Origin: UBA7067 sp051880615
GTDB lineage: Bacteria > Bacillota > Clostridia > Oscillospirales > Acutalibacteraceae
Direction of reading: 5' to 3'
NCBI GenBank assembly: GCA_051880615.1
Contig: JBJEOH010000034.1
Location: forward strand, 1 to 64,000
Length of the DNA stretch: 64,000 bases
The position numbers and the translations under genes are program-made. Below, piece by piece: positions 16,655-25,724 of this stretch. Position 1 is the stretch's first letter; every line of letters starts with the position of its first letter. A model generated the notes under the pieces. That model made no database searches. It was given only the letters and a program-made list of their open reading frames with translations, and was not told where the DNA came from.

Positions 16655-16911
16655 CACAATATCTGTATCCGCAGAATCTGAAAGCCACCGCCAATATGTG
16701 GCTGTGGAGCTTAAAAGATTTTGCTATCTTGGGCATTGCAGCCCTGCTGTCCATCGTAATGCTGGTACAGCTAAAGTTTTTTATTCCGGCTGTAGCAACC
16801 CTTTGCTTCGGCTTTCTCACTATTCGCATGGACGATACCACCGTCCTTGACTTTCTGAAATATGCCGTGCGGTACTTCATTTCCACACAGCAATATTTTG
16901 AATGGAGGTAA
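16651..16911 (+). CDS. PrgI/VirB3-like membrane protein
   Basis: 86 residues: YLYPQNLKATANMWLWSLKD, then a hydrophobic pair (~residues 24-58) and a C-terminal amphipathic part. This matches the PrgI family, the Gram-positive VirB3 counterpart that stands directly before VirB4 in ICE secretion operons, as here. Likely anchors the VirB4 ATPase at the membrane. Confidence 0.8.
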   Translation: MTQYLYPQNLKATANMWLWSLKDFAILGIAALLSIVMLVQLKFFIPAVATLCFGFLTIRMDDTTVLDFLKYAVRYFISTQQYFEWR

Positions 16912-16917
16912 GCGGTT

Positions 16918-17526
16918 ATGGCAGTAAAGGAAAAACAGCAGAAAAAGAAAAAGGGACGCTCCGTGCAAGAACTGATTGGCGTTAAGACCTTTACCAAGTA
17001 CGGACTTATGACGAACAAGGGTGAGCTGCTGTTCTATCTTGTCGCGCCGACCAATATCTCGGTGCTGTCCCACACAAATATAGAAATCAAAATCCGCCAT
17101 CTTATGATGGTGCTCTCCGCAATTCCCGATATCGAAATCACCTGTACCGACTCCTCGGAATGCTTTGACGATAACAAGTCGTATCTTAACGAACGCTTGA
17201 AAGCCGAACAAAATTCGAAGGTACGGAAAATCATCAAAAAGGATATTGCCTTTTTAGATAACATTCAAATGGAAATGGCAACAGCGAGGCAGTTTTTGTT
17301 TATCTCACGGCTCAAAAATCAGAAGGATAAACAGAGCTTCGACGCCGCTAACCGAATCGAGAAAATAATCTCCGAGCAGGGCTTTGAGGTACGGCGCATG
17401 AGAAAAGCAGATATTAAGCGTTTCCTTGCCTTGTATTTTGAGGCTTCGATTAACGGAGAGCAGATGCCGGATATTGACGGAGAACAGTTCTATGAGGTAG
17501 ACGATGACGAGGAATCAGAAGATTAG
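16918..17526 (+). CDS. ICE secretion-associated protein (possible detached VirB4 N-terminal-like)
   Basis: 202 residues; a Lys-rich N-terminus (KEKQQKKKKGRS), a beta-rich middle (LLFYLVAPTNISVLSHTNIE) and a helical end with a fully acidic C-terminus (EVDDDEESED). Located between the VirB3-like and sortase/VirB4-like genes. Its position and fold-like features suggest a VirB4 N-terminal-type module or partner, but I cannot show homology by eye. No ATP-binding motif. GGAGG lies ahead of the ATG. Confidence 0.55.
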   Translation: MAVKEKQQKKKKGRSVQELIGVKTFTKYGLMTNKGELLFYLVAPTNISVLSHTNIEIKIRHLMMVLSAIPDIEITCTDSSECFDDNKSYLNERLKAEQNSKVRKIIKKDIAFLDNIQMEMATARQFLFISRLKNQKDKQSFDAANRIEKIISEQGFEVRRMRKADIKRFLALYFEASINGEQMPDIDGEQFYEVDDDEESED

Positions 17527-18256
17527 CCTTACGGCTATATCCCTTCTGCTGTCGGCGGTCTGCATTTTGTCAGGAGTGATGATTTGGCAGGAAGTGTCTG
17601 AACGGAAGAAGGACAAAGACAATTTTAATATCCTTTCCGAGCTGGCAGAACCGGAGAAAAGTGAATACACGGAGCATCCCGTCGATGAAACCGAAGCTCC
17701 GATTCATAAGAGAAATCTCACGCCGCTGTTTGAGCAAAACGGCGACTGTATCGGTTGGATTTGTATTCCCGGTACCGAGGTGGATTATCCGGTCATGCAC
17801 ACGCCCGACGAACCGCAGAGATATCTGCGGAAGAACTTTTACGGCGAATACAGTGTAAGCGGCGTTCCGTTTCTGGACGGACAGTGCAGTCTTGAAAGCA
17901 CCAATCTCATACTGTTCGGACACAATATGAAGAACGGTACAATGTTTTCCGCCGTGACAGGATATGCCGATGAGGAATACGCAAAGGAGCATCCGACCGT
18001 AGAATTTGAAACAGAGTTCGGCTGCAAAACCTATACTGTGTTTGCTGCCGTGTCGGTAAAAAACACGGATGAATGGTATGGTTTTATCGACGCTCCCGAC
18101 AAGGAGCAATTCGACGAGGCAGTATCGGCCATCTATGAAAGAGCGAGGTACACAACCGGTGCTGTTCCCGAATATGGAAAGCAACTTTTAACGCTCTCCA
18201 CCTGTTGCGGCGGAAACAAATCCGACAGGCTCATCGTAATCGCAACCGAAAACTAA
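17504..18256 (+). CDS. class B sortase
   Basis: 250 residues with an N-terminal membrane anchor (~residues 7-27), a linker and a sortase domain. The catalytic His is in FGHNMKNGT (~residue 140), the catalytic Cys in LTLSTCCGG (~233) and the Arg in DRLIVIA. The GWICIPGTEVDYPVMH region is typical of class B. It overlaps the upstream gene. Three proteins in this window end in an SPQTG sorting signal (7996, 28241, 46522), close to the SPKTG-type signals known for clostridial SrtB, so this enzyme probably anchors them to peptidoglycan. Confidence 0.9.
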   Translation: MTRNQKISLTAISLLLSAVCILSGVMIWQEVSERKKDKDNFNILSELAEPEKSEYTEHPVDETEAPIHKRNLTPLFEQNGDCIGWICIPGTEVDYPVMHTPDEPQRYLRKNFYGEYSVSGVPFLDGQCSLESTNLILFGHNMKNGTMFSAVTGYADEEYAKEHPTVEFETEFGCKTYTVFAAVSVKNTDEWYGFIDAPDKEQFDEAVSAIYERARYTTGAVPEYGKQLLTLSTCCGGNKSDRLIVIATEN

Positions 18257-18268
18257 ATACGAATACAG

Positions 18269-18333
18269 ATCAGTCGTTTTGTAAAAGGCAGAATGGCTGA
18301 TTTTTATATGCCCTCATCTGCCTTTACAAAACG
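18269..18333 (+). promoter_or_regulatory. attenuator-like RNA structure before virB4-like gene
   Basis: Seven-bp stem 18269-18275 / 18295-18301 followed by TTTTTA looks like a terminator. The loop of this stem (CGTTTTGTAAAAGGCAGA, 18275-18292) pairs almost perfectly (17 bp, one bulge) with 18317-18333, so a competing long hairpin can form. Such a pair could tune sortase-to-VirB4 read-through. Confidence 0.45.
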
Positions 18334-18348
18334 GCAGAAGGAGGAAAA

Positions 18349-20181
18349 ATGATGAAGCGAAAACAAAAGGTACTGACACCGGAACAGATGGAAGAAGTAC
18401 GCACAAAAGACTTCTTTGATATGATTCTGCCCGGAACCGTCAAGTTCCTATCAGACCATTATATTTTAGGCGACAGCTATCGCTGTGTGTGGGCGATCAG
18501 AGAATATCCGCCATCCACTGAGGAACAGGCCATTCTCTCCCAGCTCGCCGACCACAGCGGTGTGACCTTGCGTATCTACCACCGCCTTGTAGAAAGTATG
18601 GAGCAACGGAAGATTATTCAGAACGCTACCCGCCGCAACAAGCTGAAAAGCGGCGGCAATGACATGAACGAAACCATCGAAGCCGAAGGTAATCTGCAGG
18701 ATGTCATCGAGCTGCTTGCCAACCTCAGAAAGAACCGTGAGCCTCTGCTCCACTGCTCGGTGTTCATTGAGATGAAAGCAAGAAATATGGACGCTCTCAA
18801 GGAATTGCAGAGTGAGATTGCAATGGAGCTTACGCGCTCCAAGATTTCGGTGGATCGGCTGACCTTACGGCAGAAAGAAGGATTTTTGTCTGTTCTCCCC
18901 GTGGGTGCCAATCAGTTCGGCGCACAGTACGAAAGAGTCCTGCCCGCAAGCTCGGTGGCAAACCTGTATCCTTTCAACTTCTCCGGCAAGACCGATCCGC
19001 AGGGAATCTATATCGGGCGCGATAAGTTCGGAACGAATATCCTCGTGGACTTCGACCGCCGCGCCGAGGATAAGACCACATCCAACATCCTCATTCTCGG
19101 CAACTCCGGTCAGGGCAAAAGCTATCTCTTAAAGCTGCTCCTCACCAATATCCGTGAATCGGGCAAAAGCATTATCTGCCTTGATCCCGAAAGCGAATAT
19201 GAGGAAATCTGCTCCGCCCTCGGTGGTTGCTATATCGATTTTCTGTCGGGAGAATACACCATCAATCCTCTTGAACCCAAAGCGTGGAGCGATGGAACGG
19301 ACACCGCCGATCCCGACGCTCCGGCAGCGTTCAGAAAGGTAACGCGTCTCAGTCAGCACATCGCTTTTCTGAAAGACTTCTTCAGAGCCTATAAGGATTT
19401 TAGTGACAGTCAGATTGACACCATCGAAATTCTACTCTCCAAGCTCTATGCAAGATTCGGGATCACCGACACTACCGACTACAGCAAGCTGAAGCCCACC
19501 GATTATCCTATTATGGAGGATTTCTATAAGCTGTGCGAGGAAGAATTCTACGGCTATGATAAACAGCGGAAATACCTCTATACCGAGGAAACACTCCAAG
19601 ATGTGTGCCTCGGCATCCACTCTATGTGCGTTGGTGCGGAAAGTAAATATTTTAACGGTTATACAAATATAACCGACGATGATTTTCTTGTATTCGGAGT
19701 AAAAGGACTGCTGGATACCAACAAGCGACTGAAAGACGCTATGCTGTTTAATATTCTTTCCTTTATGAGCAATCAGCTCCTCGGAAAAGGAAACACGGCA
19801 GCGAGCATCGACGAGCTGTATTTATTCCTCACGAATATGACCGCAATCGAATATATCCGTAATGCAATGAAGCGTGTGCGCAAAAAGGACTCCTCAATTA
19901 TTCTGGCAAGTCAGAACATTGAGGACTTTTTGATTCCGTCTATCCGTGAGTTCACAAAACCCCTGTTCAGCATCCCTACACACCAATTTCTGTTCAACGC
20001 CGGACAGATCAATCCGAAGGAGTATATGGACGCTTTGCAGGTAGAGCCGAGCGAGTTTGAACTGATCAAATATCCCGAAAGAGGTACTTGTCTGTACCGA
20101 TGCGGTAATGAACGGTATCTCTTGCAGGTCATTGCACCCGAATACAAATCCGTGCTCTTTGGGAAAGCCGGTGGGCGGTGA
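18349..20181 (+). CDS. VirB4-like conjugal transfer ATPase
   Basis: 610 residues. Walker A GNSGQGKS (~residue 253), Walker B IDELYLF (~488), and a late RKKDSSIILASQNIEDFL segment are those of VirB4/TraE-type ATPases that power substrate transfer and pilus assembly. The N-terminal region (MILPGTVKFLSDHYILG) resembles the Clostridial ICE subfamily. AGAAGGAGG precedes the ATG. Downstream genes supply the hydrolase and accessory protein. Complete by length. Confidence 0.9.
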   Translation: MMKRKQKVLTPEQMEEVRTKDFFDMILPGTVKFLSDHYILGDSYRCVWAIREYPPSTEEQAILSQLADHSGVTLRIYHRLVESMEQRKIIQNATRRNKLKSGGNDMNETIEAEGNLQDVIELLANLRKNREPLLHCSVFIEMKARNMDALKELQSEIAMELTRSKISVDRLTLRQKEGFLSVLPVGANQFGAQYERVLPASSVANLYPFNFSGKTDPQGIYIGRDKFGTNILVDFDRRAEDKTTSNILILGNSGQGKSYLLKLLLTNIRESGKSIICLDPESEYEEICSALGGCYIDFLSGEYTINPLEPKAWSDGTDTADPDAPAAFRKVTRLSQHIAFLKDFFRAYKDFSDSQIDTIEILLSKLYARFGITDTTDYSKLKPTDYPIMEDFYKLCEEEFYGYDKQRKYLYTEETLQDVCLGIHSMCVGAESKYFNGYTNITDDDFLVFGVKGLLDTNKRLKDAMLFNILSFMSNQLLGKGNTAASIDELYLFLTNMTAIEYIRNAMKRVRKKDSSIILASQNIEDFLIPSIREFTKPLFSIPTHQFLFNAGQINPKEYMDALQVEPSEFELIKYPERGTCLYRCGNERYLLQVIAPEYKSVLFGKAGGR

Positions 20182-20216
20182 GCCACCGCAGGCAAACGCA
20201 CAATAAAGTTACAGCA

Positions 20217-20250
20217 AAGCGTAGGTTTTACTGCCTGCGCTTAAAATTTT
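20217..20250 (+). terminator. possible partial terminator between virB4-like and hydrolase genes
   Basis: AAGCGTAGG / CCTGCGCTT (20217-20225 with 20234-20242, one mismatch), followed by AAAATTTT. A wider pairing CGCAGGCA / TGCCTGCG overlaps it. Could be partial termination or mRNA processing. Confidence 0.35.
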
Positions 20251-20272
20251 GCGAGGAAGGATGTGAAACCGT

Positions 20273-21316
20273 ATGTCTGCAACCGTAGCGGCGGCACTGA
20301 AAAAGATTGCCGTTGCCATACTGACCGATAAAAAGGTGCTGAAAACAGTTGGCGGCATCGTGCTTGGAATTATTATCATCATCATTATGCCTATTGTAGC
20401 GGTAGTCTCTATCTTTAACGGAGATATAAACATCGACACCGACCGCTTACAGCAGATGGTGGTGGAAAACCTCTCCGCAGAGGAACAAGCCAAGCTGCAG
20501 CTCGTGGAGAATACCATGCTCGGCATCGAGGAAAAGATGAAAGCCGCAGGCTATACCGGCAGAGTGAAGGAGGCGCAAGTGCTCTATGTGCTTGCGCTTT
20601 CCGATTATGCCGAGGAGGACGACTTTATAGACAAGCTGGTGTGTTGTTTTGCCGCCGATCAGTCTGATGAGCAGCTCATCTCCGCTGTCAATTCAGCATT
20701 CGGGACATCTCTGACAACCGAGGATTTTACAAAGATCATGGGCAGCATTCGAGCTGTATATATTGACACCTCGGACTATACCGATCCGAACACAAAGAAC
20801 AATTTGGATATTGTGAAATGGGCAATTGATGCACAGGAAAACGGATGGGGCTATGTCTACGGCACATACGGCTCTGTGCTGGACGAAGCTCTGCTGACAA
20901 GCAAGATAGCTCAGTATCCCGATGAGGTCGGCGGTAAAGAAGATTTCATCCGTCAGAATTGGCTCGGCGGCAGAACCGCGGACTGCGTTGGACTCATAAA
21001 GGGCTATGGCTGGTACAACACCCAAACCGCGCAGATTGAAATCGGAGCAAACGGGATGCCCGATATCGGCGCTGACACGATGTATGAAAACGCATCGGAG
21101 AAAGGCACGATTGACACCATACCCGAAATCCCCGGACTCGCCGTATGGCACGAAGGGCATATCGGGATTTATATCGGGAACGGCGAGGTCATACAAGCGG
21201 CAAATACCAATTCAGGAGTCATACGCACACCGATTGGCCAAAGCGGCTGGACGCACTGGCTCAAAATACCGTATATCAACTATATCGAAGAAAGAGAGGA
21301 ACAAGACGGTGGATAA
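20273..21316 (+). CDS. NlpC/P60 peptidoglycan hydrolase of the secretion system
   Basis: 347 residues: N-terminal membrane segment (~residues 24-46), a helical stalk region, and a C-terminal NlpC/P60 domain with catalytic Cys in ADCVGLIKGY (~residue 238) and His in WHEGHIGIYIG (~295). In Gram-positive ICEs this VirB1-like enzyme opens the cell wall locally for the channel. It follows VirB4, as usual. ATG is preceded by GCGAGGAAGG. Confidence 0.88.
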   Translation: MSATVAAALKKIAVAILTDKKVLKTVGGIVLGIIIIIIMPIVAVVSIFNGDINIDTDRLQQMVVENLSAEEQAKLQLVENTMLGIEEKMKAAGYTGRVKEAQVLYVLALSDYAEEDDFIDKLVCCFAADQSDEQLISAVNSAFGTSLTTEDFTKIMGSIRAVYIDTSDYTDPNTKNNLDIVKWAIDAQENGWGYVYGTYGSVLDEALLTSKIAQYPDEVGGKEDFIRQNWLGGRTADCVGLIKGYGWYNTQTAQIEIGANGMPDIGADTMYENASEKGTIDTIPEIPGLAVWHEGHIGIYIGNGEVIQAANTNSGVIRTPIGQSGWTHWLKIPYINYIEEREEQDGG

Positions 21317-21674
21317 AAACAAAATCAAACAGCTTGCCGACTATTCCGTCAGCGAATGTATACAGCATTCCGAGGACGGCAGTTGGTCAATTTCCTATGA
21401 TGAGCTGTATTACCATTTCGGTGCAGAGGTTACCGACTGCAACGAAAACGGGAAACTTCTGAAAGAAGAATTACGTCAGAGAGAAGAAATTAACGAACTG
21501 ATTATGACGGAGGACTGCATCGAAATGACCTGCCATCTTCAATATTGCGAGAACTGCCAGAGCGATCCTGCAAGCCTGCTCTCTGTTCTCGGCTGTAACA
21601 TTTATGACGAACACGGCTTTGAGTCTGCGGAGAATCCCTCTTGTGAGGAACACCCGCAGACTCAAACTATGTAG
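21309..21674 (+). CDS. acidic Cys-containing ICE protein with QTM tail
   Basis: 121 residues from GTG 21309 (AGAGGAAC upstream); a longer upstream reading in this frame is only a shadow of the hydrolase. Contains several Cys (CHLQYCENCQ, LGCNIYDEHG) suggestive of a metal site, and ends CEEHPQTQTM, matching the shared acidic/Met tail. Overlaps the hydrolase end. No domain recognised. Confidence 0.6.
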   Translation: MDKNKIKQLADYSVSECIQHSEDGSWSISYDELYYHFGAEVTDCNENGKLLKEELRQREEINELIMTEDCIEMTCHLQYCENCQSDPASLLSVLGCNIYDEHGFESAENPSCEEHPQTQTM

Positions 21675-21746
21675 GTATTAATAATTCTACACGCAAAATT
21701 GCAAGGTCAGCCGAAACTCATTGGGCTTACGAGCTGTTCAACGGGA

Positions 21747-21776
21747 AGGCTGCTGTCAAGTGACAGTGGCCTTTTT
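21747..21776 (+). terminator. Rho-independent terminator of the secretion operon
   Basis: Twelve-position stem with two G-U pairs (AGGCTGCTGTCA / TGACAGTGGCCT), short loop, then five T. The gene-free stretch 21675-21973 otherwise holds only the promoter and operator described next. Confidence 0.8.
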
Positions 21777-21902
21777 CCCTCAGAAAGTATTCAAGAAGTC
21801 AGGTAATCCCGCGTATTATGGGAGTGAAACAGAAAATCGGCAATGTAATGCAATCAGCAATGCAAAAAGCCTAAAAAAAACTATGAATTTTGCTTCACCC
21901 TC

Positions 21903-21931
21903 TTGAAAAAGTATAACAAATACAGTATAAT
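21903..21931 (+). promoter_or_regulatory. sigma-A type promoter of TetR/surface operon
   Basis: TTGAAA (21903-21908), exactly 17 bp, TATAAT (21926-21931): a near-consensus vegetative promoter. Confidence 0.85.
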
Positions 21932-21935
21932 ATAA

Positions 21936-21947
21936 TCGATCAATCGA
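21936..21947 (+). promoter_or_regulatory. probable TetR operator
   Basis: TCGAT-CA-ATCGA palindrome five bases after the -10, where a bound repressor would block initiation. Its position in front of a TetR-family gene supports autoregulation. Confidence 0.5.
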
Positions 21948-21973
21948 CTTTACGCAGAGAGGGAGGTAATATA

Positions 21974-22609
21974 TTGCGCACTGTAAACGAAGAAGCCCGT
22001 AGGCAAAGGCAAATCGAAATAATGGAAACAACCTTTGACTGCTATGCGGAGAACGGATTTACCTCTGTTGGAACAAAAGCTATTGCAAAAGCCTGCGGCT
22101 GTAATAGTGCGACGCTGTATCAGTATTTTGACAATCTCGATGACCTTATCATTCAGTCCACCGAATACTGTATGAGTAAGGTTGAAGATGAATTTATGGC
22201 GAAAGCCCCCACGGATGTGGAGGACTTGGGGCGGTTTATGGACGAGATACCCTATTGGACGGCAAAAAAGCACGGCAAGAAATACCGCCTGATGTATCAA
22301 ATCTACACTCACCCGAAATACAGAGAATACGGTCAGAAGTTCTATAAGGGTGTGGATAAACGATATACTGAATACGCAAAGAGCTTGGAGGATAAGCTGG
22401 GTATTCCCTATGAAAAGCTGACGCCGCTGATTTTCATTTTAATCAGAGCCTGCGTACATTACGCACTGTTTGAAGATGAGTTCTATATGAAATCTCAGAT
22501 AGAAGCGCTGAAGGAAACCCTCGAACTCTTTGTTATGAAATACAACCCGAAAGTAAGGTCGGGTACCGGCGTTTGTGTCGGCAATCTCAGCAGTCCTAAC
22601 CCGATATAA
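21974..22609 (+). CDS. TetR-family transcriptional regulator
   Basis: 211 residues starting at TTG 21974, seven bases after GGGAGG. The N-terminal HTH (residues ~10-56: ENGFTSVGTKAIAKACGCNS, LYQYFDNLDDL) is TetR-like, and the C-terminal helical part would bind a ligand. It lies 17 bp before the first secreted-protein gene and downstream of a consensus promoter with a palindrome, so it most likely represses its own surface operon. The inducer is unknown. Confidence 0.88.
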   Translation: MRTVNEEARRQRQIEIMETTFDCYAENGFTSVGTKAIAKACGCNSATLYQYFDNLDDLIIQSTEYCMSKVEDEFMAKAPTDVEDLGRFMDEIPYWTAKKHGKKYRLMYQIYTHPKYREYGQKFYKGVDKRYTEYAKSLEDKLGIPYEKLTPLIFILIRACVHYALFEDEFYMKSQIEALKETLELFVMKYNPKVRSGTGVCVGNLSSPNPI

Positions 22610-22626
22610 GGAGGAGAATACATACT

Positions 22627-23166
22627 ATGAACCATCAGAAACCTATGGATAAAGAAAAAAAGCGCAAGCTGCTGATAATCCTGCTGTGTATCGGAATGGC
22701 GATCTGCGTAGGAATCACGATATGGGCGCTGTTCTTCCGAGGGGGCGGCGACATCTCGCCGGACTATCCTCCGCAGGGGATTGAGTCAAACCAAACCCCG
22801 ATTGACGATGACGACAGCGGCAAGTTAGACAGTCCCGAAGGCGGCGGTGCCATCAATGTCACCTACGGCACGGCGGCAACGGTAGATTTATCTGAAAAAA
22901 CCGTCACCTTTTATTACGCCAACCCCAACGCATCCAATCAGAATGTGTCCATACTGATTATGGTGAACGATTTGGTGGTAGCGAAATCCGACCTTATCAC
23001 GCCGGGCAACCAAGTGAGCAAATTGGAGCTTCAAAAGGATGCGGCGTCCAAATTGCAGGTCGGCGGCTATAATGCCGAGCTTGTGGTTCGGGCTTATGAC
23101 CCCGACAGCGGCGAAAAGGCAATGGTCGATACAAAGGGCGAACTCACATTGACTGTTACCGAGTAA
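22627..23166 (+). CDS. membrane-anchored extracellular beta-domain protein (copy 1)
   Basis: 179 residues: basic N-terminus, one membrane span (~residues 16-37), an acidic/Pro linker and a ~95-residue beta-rich domain (VTFYYANPNASNQNVSILIM, then PGNQVSKLELQK). This outer domain is alignable by eye to that of 27732 (YFTNTESNEKYLKLRV, PGEYVKTVTLTK), so the two are paralogues at the two ends of the operon. Could be an assembly platform or tether for the secreted proteins between them. Confidence 0.65.
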   Translation: MNHQKPMDKEKKRKLLIILLCIGMAICVGITIWALFFRGGGDISPDYPPQGIESNQTPIDDDDSGKLDSPEGGGAINVTYGTAATVDLSEKTVTFYYANPNASNQNVSILIMVNDLVVAKSDLITPGNQVSKLELQKDAASKLQVGGYNAELVVRAYDPDSGEKAMVDTKGELTLTVTE

Positions 23167-23212
23167 GAATCAATGTTAAAAGTAAAAATACATCGGAAAG
23201 GATAAAACGATT

Positions 23213-25675
23213 ATGAAACGATTACTCTCTATTCTGCTTGTCTCTGTTCTGGTGTTTTCTGTCACGGCAACGGTCTATGCGGCAGAAAACAGCGGCGGCA
23301 GCAGCACAATCAACGTGGCGGGCGAATATTCCACCGCCTCCACCGGTGAAGTCGTATCGGTGGATGTCGGCTGGGAGGAAATGTCCTTCAAATACACCGA
23401 GGGCGAAAAGCAATGGGATCCCGGCACGCACTCCTACATAGGCGGCGAGAACGGCGGCTGGTCGGATAATAAACCGGGTATTACAATGACGAATCACTCC
23501 AATGTGGATGTGGTTGCGGAGCTGAGCTTTGCGCCTGCGGCAAGTGTTACCGGCACTTTCTACAGCAAAAGCGGCGACACCTACACGGCGCTGTCTGCCG
23601 ACGAGCAGGGCGCCAATCTGAGTGCGGCAGCCGAGGGCTCGGAACAGTCCGCAGCCGACGCAAAAACCTTTTACTTCGGCATCAGCGGCGGTGCTATCAC
23701 AAAGAATACCTCCCTTGGAACGATAACCGTCAGCATTTCATTTAAGCCTTCGTTCAACGAAGCCGACCTTGCTGCCTTTACTTACACGACCGACAGCTAC
23801 GGCAGAGTGAAGATCACAGGCGTTAAGGACACCTCCGTGACCGAGCTTGTGGTTCCCGATTTTGTTTATGAGATCGAATGCGGTGCGCTGAAAAAATGCA
23901 CAAGCCTTGAAAAGCTCACGGTTCCCTTTGCCGGAAACCGCTCCAACGGCGAACAGACCTATATTGGCTATGCCTTTGGTGCGAATAACTATAAGGAAAG
24001 CGGTACAGTCCTGCCGACAACACTGAAAGACATCACCGTAACCGGCGGCTATGCGAAGAATGACACGCTGGATACCTTTGCATTTTATGACTGCACAAAT
24101 CTTACAAATATTGTAATCGGTGACGGTGTTACCTACATTAACCCATCTGTTTTTGTTGATTGTATCTCTCTGGAGAGTCTGACTGTTCCGTTCTTGGGAG
24201 ATTGCAAAAAGGAAATAACGGATTCATACCAGTTGCCGTTAAATTATCTATTTGGTTATTCTGATTACGGAACAAAATACACTGATAATGTGCATTTAGT
24301 ATATGGTATACTAAATGAAATGTATAGTGATCGAAAAACCTCAGCTTTTGACGGCGAGAAGATCTACTCATATATCCCAAATACATTAAAGGAAGTAACG
24401 GTAAACGGTGGAGCAATCGGAGATAAAGCTTTTGAAGGCCAAGTTACTATTGAAAAGGTTATTTTGGGTAATGGCGTGAATGCGATAGGGTACATGGCTT
24501 TTGGAAATTGTAATAATCTAAACGAAGTCATTATCCCAGATTCTGTAATTGATATTAGTATGTGGGCTTTTAGGAACACACCGTATCAAAACACTCTGCT
24601 TGCCAATGCGGAGGACGGTTTTATATATATCAACAAGGTGCTGTATGAGTATCATGGTTCGGAAACGGATGTCGTAATTAAGGATGGAACCGTTGCTGTC
24701 AGCGACTTTGCATTCGGAGAGAATACAAAAATAGAAAAAGTCACCTGCCCTGATTCTCTGCGTTATCTTGGCTGTGCAGTAGGTCAAAGTGCGGACGGAG
24801 TTTTTTTTAAGTGTACGAACTTAAAAACAGTTGTGTTGAATGAAGGATTGGAACACATTGGTGTCGGTGCGTTTGAAAATTGTTCGGCTATTGACAATTT
24901 TGATTTCCCGGATTCACTCAACTATGTGGGATATCTGGCTTTCAGCGGTACAAGTTGGGCGAATAATCTTCCGAAGGGCGAAATCTACATCGGAAAGATT
25001 TTCTATAAATACAATCCGCAAGGTGAATTGACCGAACCCACCACAATTACTGTTAAGGAAGGAACGGTCGGTATAGCGGACCGTGCTTTCTGCCGATTTG
25101 AAACTGATTATGCGGATTTTGTAAATTTGGTTGGTGTAAACATCCCGGATAGTGTGACATGGATTGGAGATGAAGCATTTTATCGGGCAACGGATTTACA
25201 AGAAATAAAGCTGCCAAAGAATCTTACAGAGCTTGGTTGGAGAGCCTTTGGCTTTTGTGCTTCGCTGAAGGAGATTACGATTCCGAAGGGTGTAAAGAAG
25301 TTACCTCAATACATCTTTGCCAGTTGCAGCGGAATATCCGTTCGCTTTGAAGAGAACTCGCAGCTGAACACGATATGTGACCGTTCAATTACCAGCGGTG
25401 TATATTATATGCCTGAAGGAATTCAATATATATTTGACGACTTGGATGGGACTGTTCTCGTGACAAGTATGAATAAATTGAGAGCAGTGAAATCGAGTTG
25501 GAGTGTTCGGGTCCTTGTCCCTACATACGCAGATGTTGGCTGGACATTCCGTGCGGGATCGACAGTAGTCTATTACTACAGCGATGAAAAACCTGCCGTA
25601 AGCCCAGGAACCGGCGAATACATTGGAACGTTTTGGCACTACGACGAGAACGGAAAACCCGTTAAGTGGGAATAA
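23213..25675 (+). CDS. secreted BspA-type leucine-rich repeat protein with shared N-terminal domain
   Basis: 820 residues. Signal peptide (~1-23), then the ~150-residue domain shared with the next two genes (VVSVDVGWEEMSFKY, DPGTHSYIGG, NGGWSDNKPGITMTNHSNVD), and from about residue 185 LRR_5/BspA repeats (units such as LTNIVIGDGVTYINPSVF and KIEKVTCPDSLRYLG). No sorting signal or anchor at the C-terminus. BspA repeats commonly mediate binding to host matrix or other bacteria. From about 24130 the DNA becomes clearly AT-richer than the first 900 bp, so the repeat part may have been grafted onto the shared domain. Confidence 0.8.
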   Translation: MKRLLSILLVSVLVFSVTATVYAAENSGGSSTINVAGEYSTASTGEVVSVDVGWEEMSFKYTEGEKQWDPGTHSYIGGENGGWSDNKPGITMTNHSNVDVVAELSFAPAASVTGTFYSKSGDTYTALSADEQGANLSAAAEGSEQSAADAKTFYFGISGGAITKNTSLGTITVSISFKPSFNEADLAAFTYTTDSYGRVKITGVKDTSVTELVVPDFVYEIECGALKKCTSLEKLTVPFAGNRSNGEQTYIGYAFGANNYKESGTVLPTTLKDITVTGGYAKNDTLDTFAFYDCTNLTNIVIGDGVTYINPSVFVDCISLESLTVPFLGDCKKEITDSYQLPLNYLFGYSDYGTKYTDNVHLVYGILNEMYSDRKTSAFDGEKIYSYIPNTLKEVTVNGGAIGDKAFEGQVTIEKVILGNGVNAIGYMAFGNCNNLNEVIIPDSVIDISMWAFRNTPYQNTLLANAEDGFIYINKVLYEYHGSETDVVIKDGTVAVSDFAFGENTKIEKVTCPDSLRYLGCAVGQSADGVFFKCTNLKTVVLNEGLEHIGVGAFENCSAIDNFDFPDSLNYVGYLAFSGTSWANNLPKGEIYIGKIFYKYNPQGELTEPTTITVKEGTVGIADRAFCRFETDYADFVNLVGVNIPDSVTWIGDEAFYRATDLQEIKLPKNLTELGWRAFGFCASLKEITIPKGVKKLPQYIFASCSGISVRFEENSQLNTICDRSITSGVYYMPEGIQYIFDDLDGTVLVTSMNKLRAVKSSWSVRVLVPTYADVGWTFRAGSTVVYYYSDEKPAVSPGTGEYIGTFWHYDENGKPVKWE

Positions 25676-25724
25676 ACGCATTTTTCAATATAAAATTATA
25701 ACAATCTGAAAGGAACATACCGTT

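Noticed and set aside
21006..21308. 222-residue reading before the GTG at 21309
   Set aside because: It is the shadow frame of the NlpC/P60 gene; a site and GTG at 21309 give the natural start.
21818..21875. 18-codon ORF MGVKQKIGNVMQSAMQKA
   Set aside because: No ribosome site and upstream of the real promoter; likely chance.
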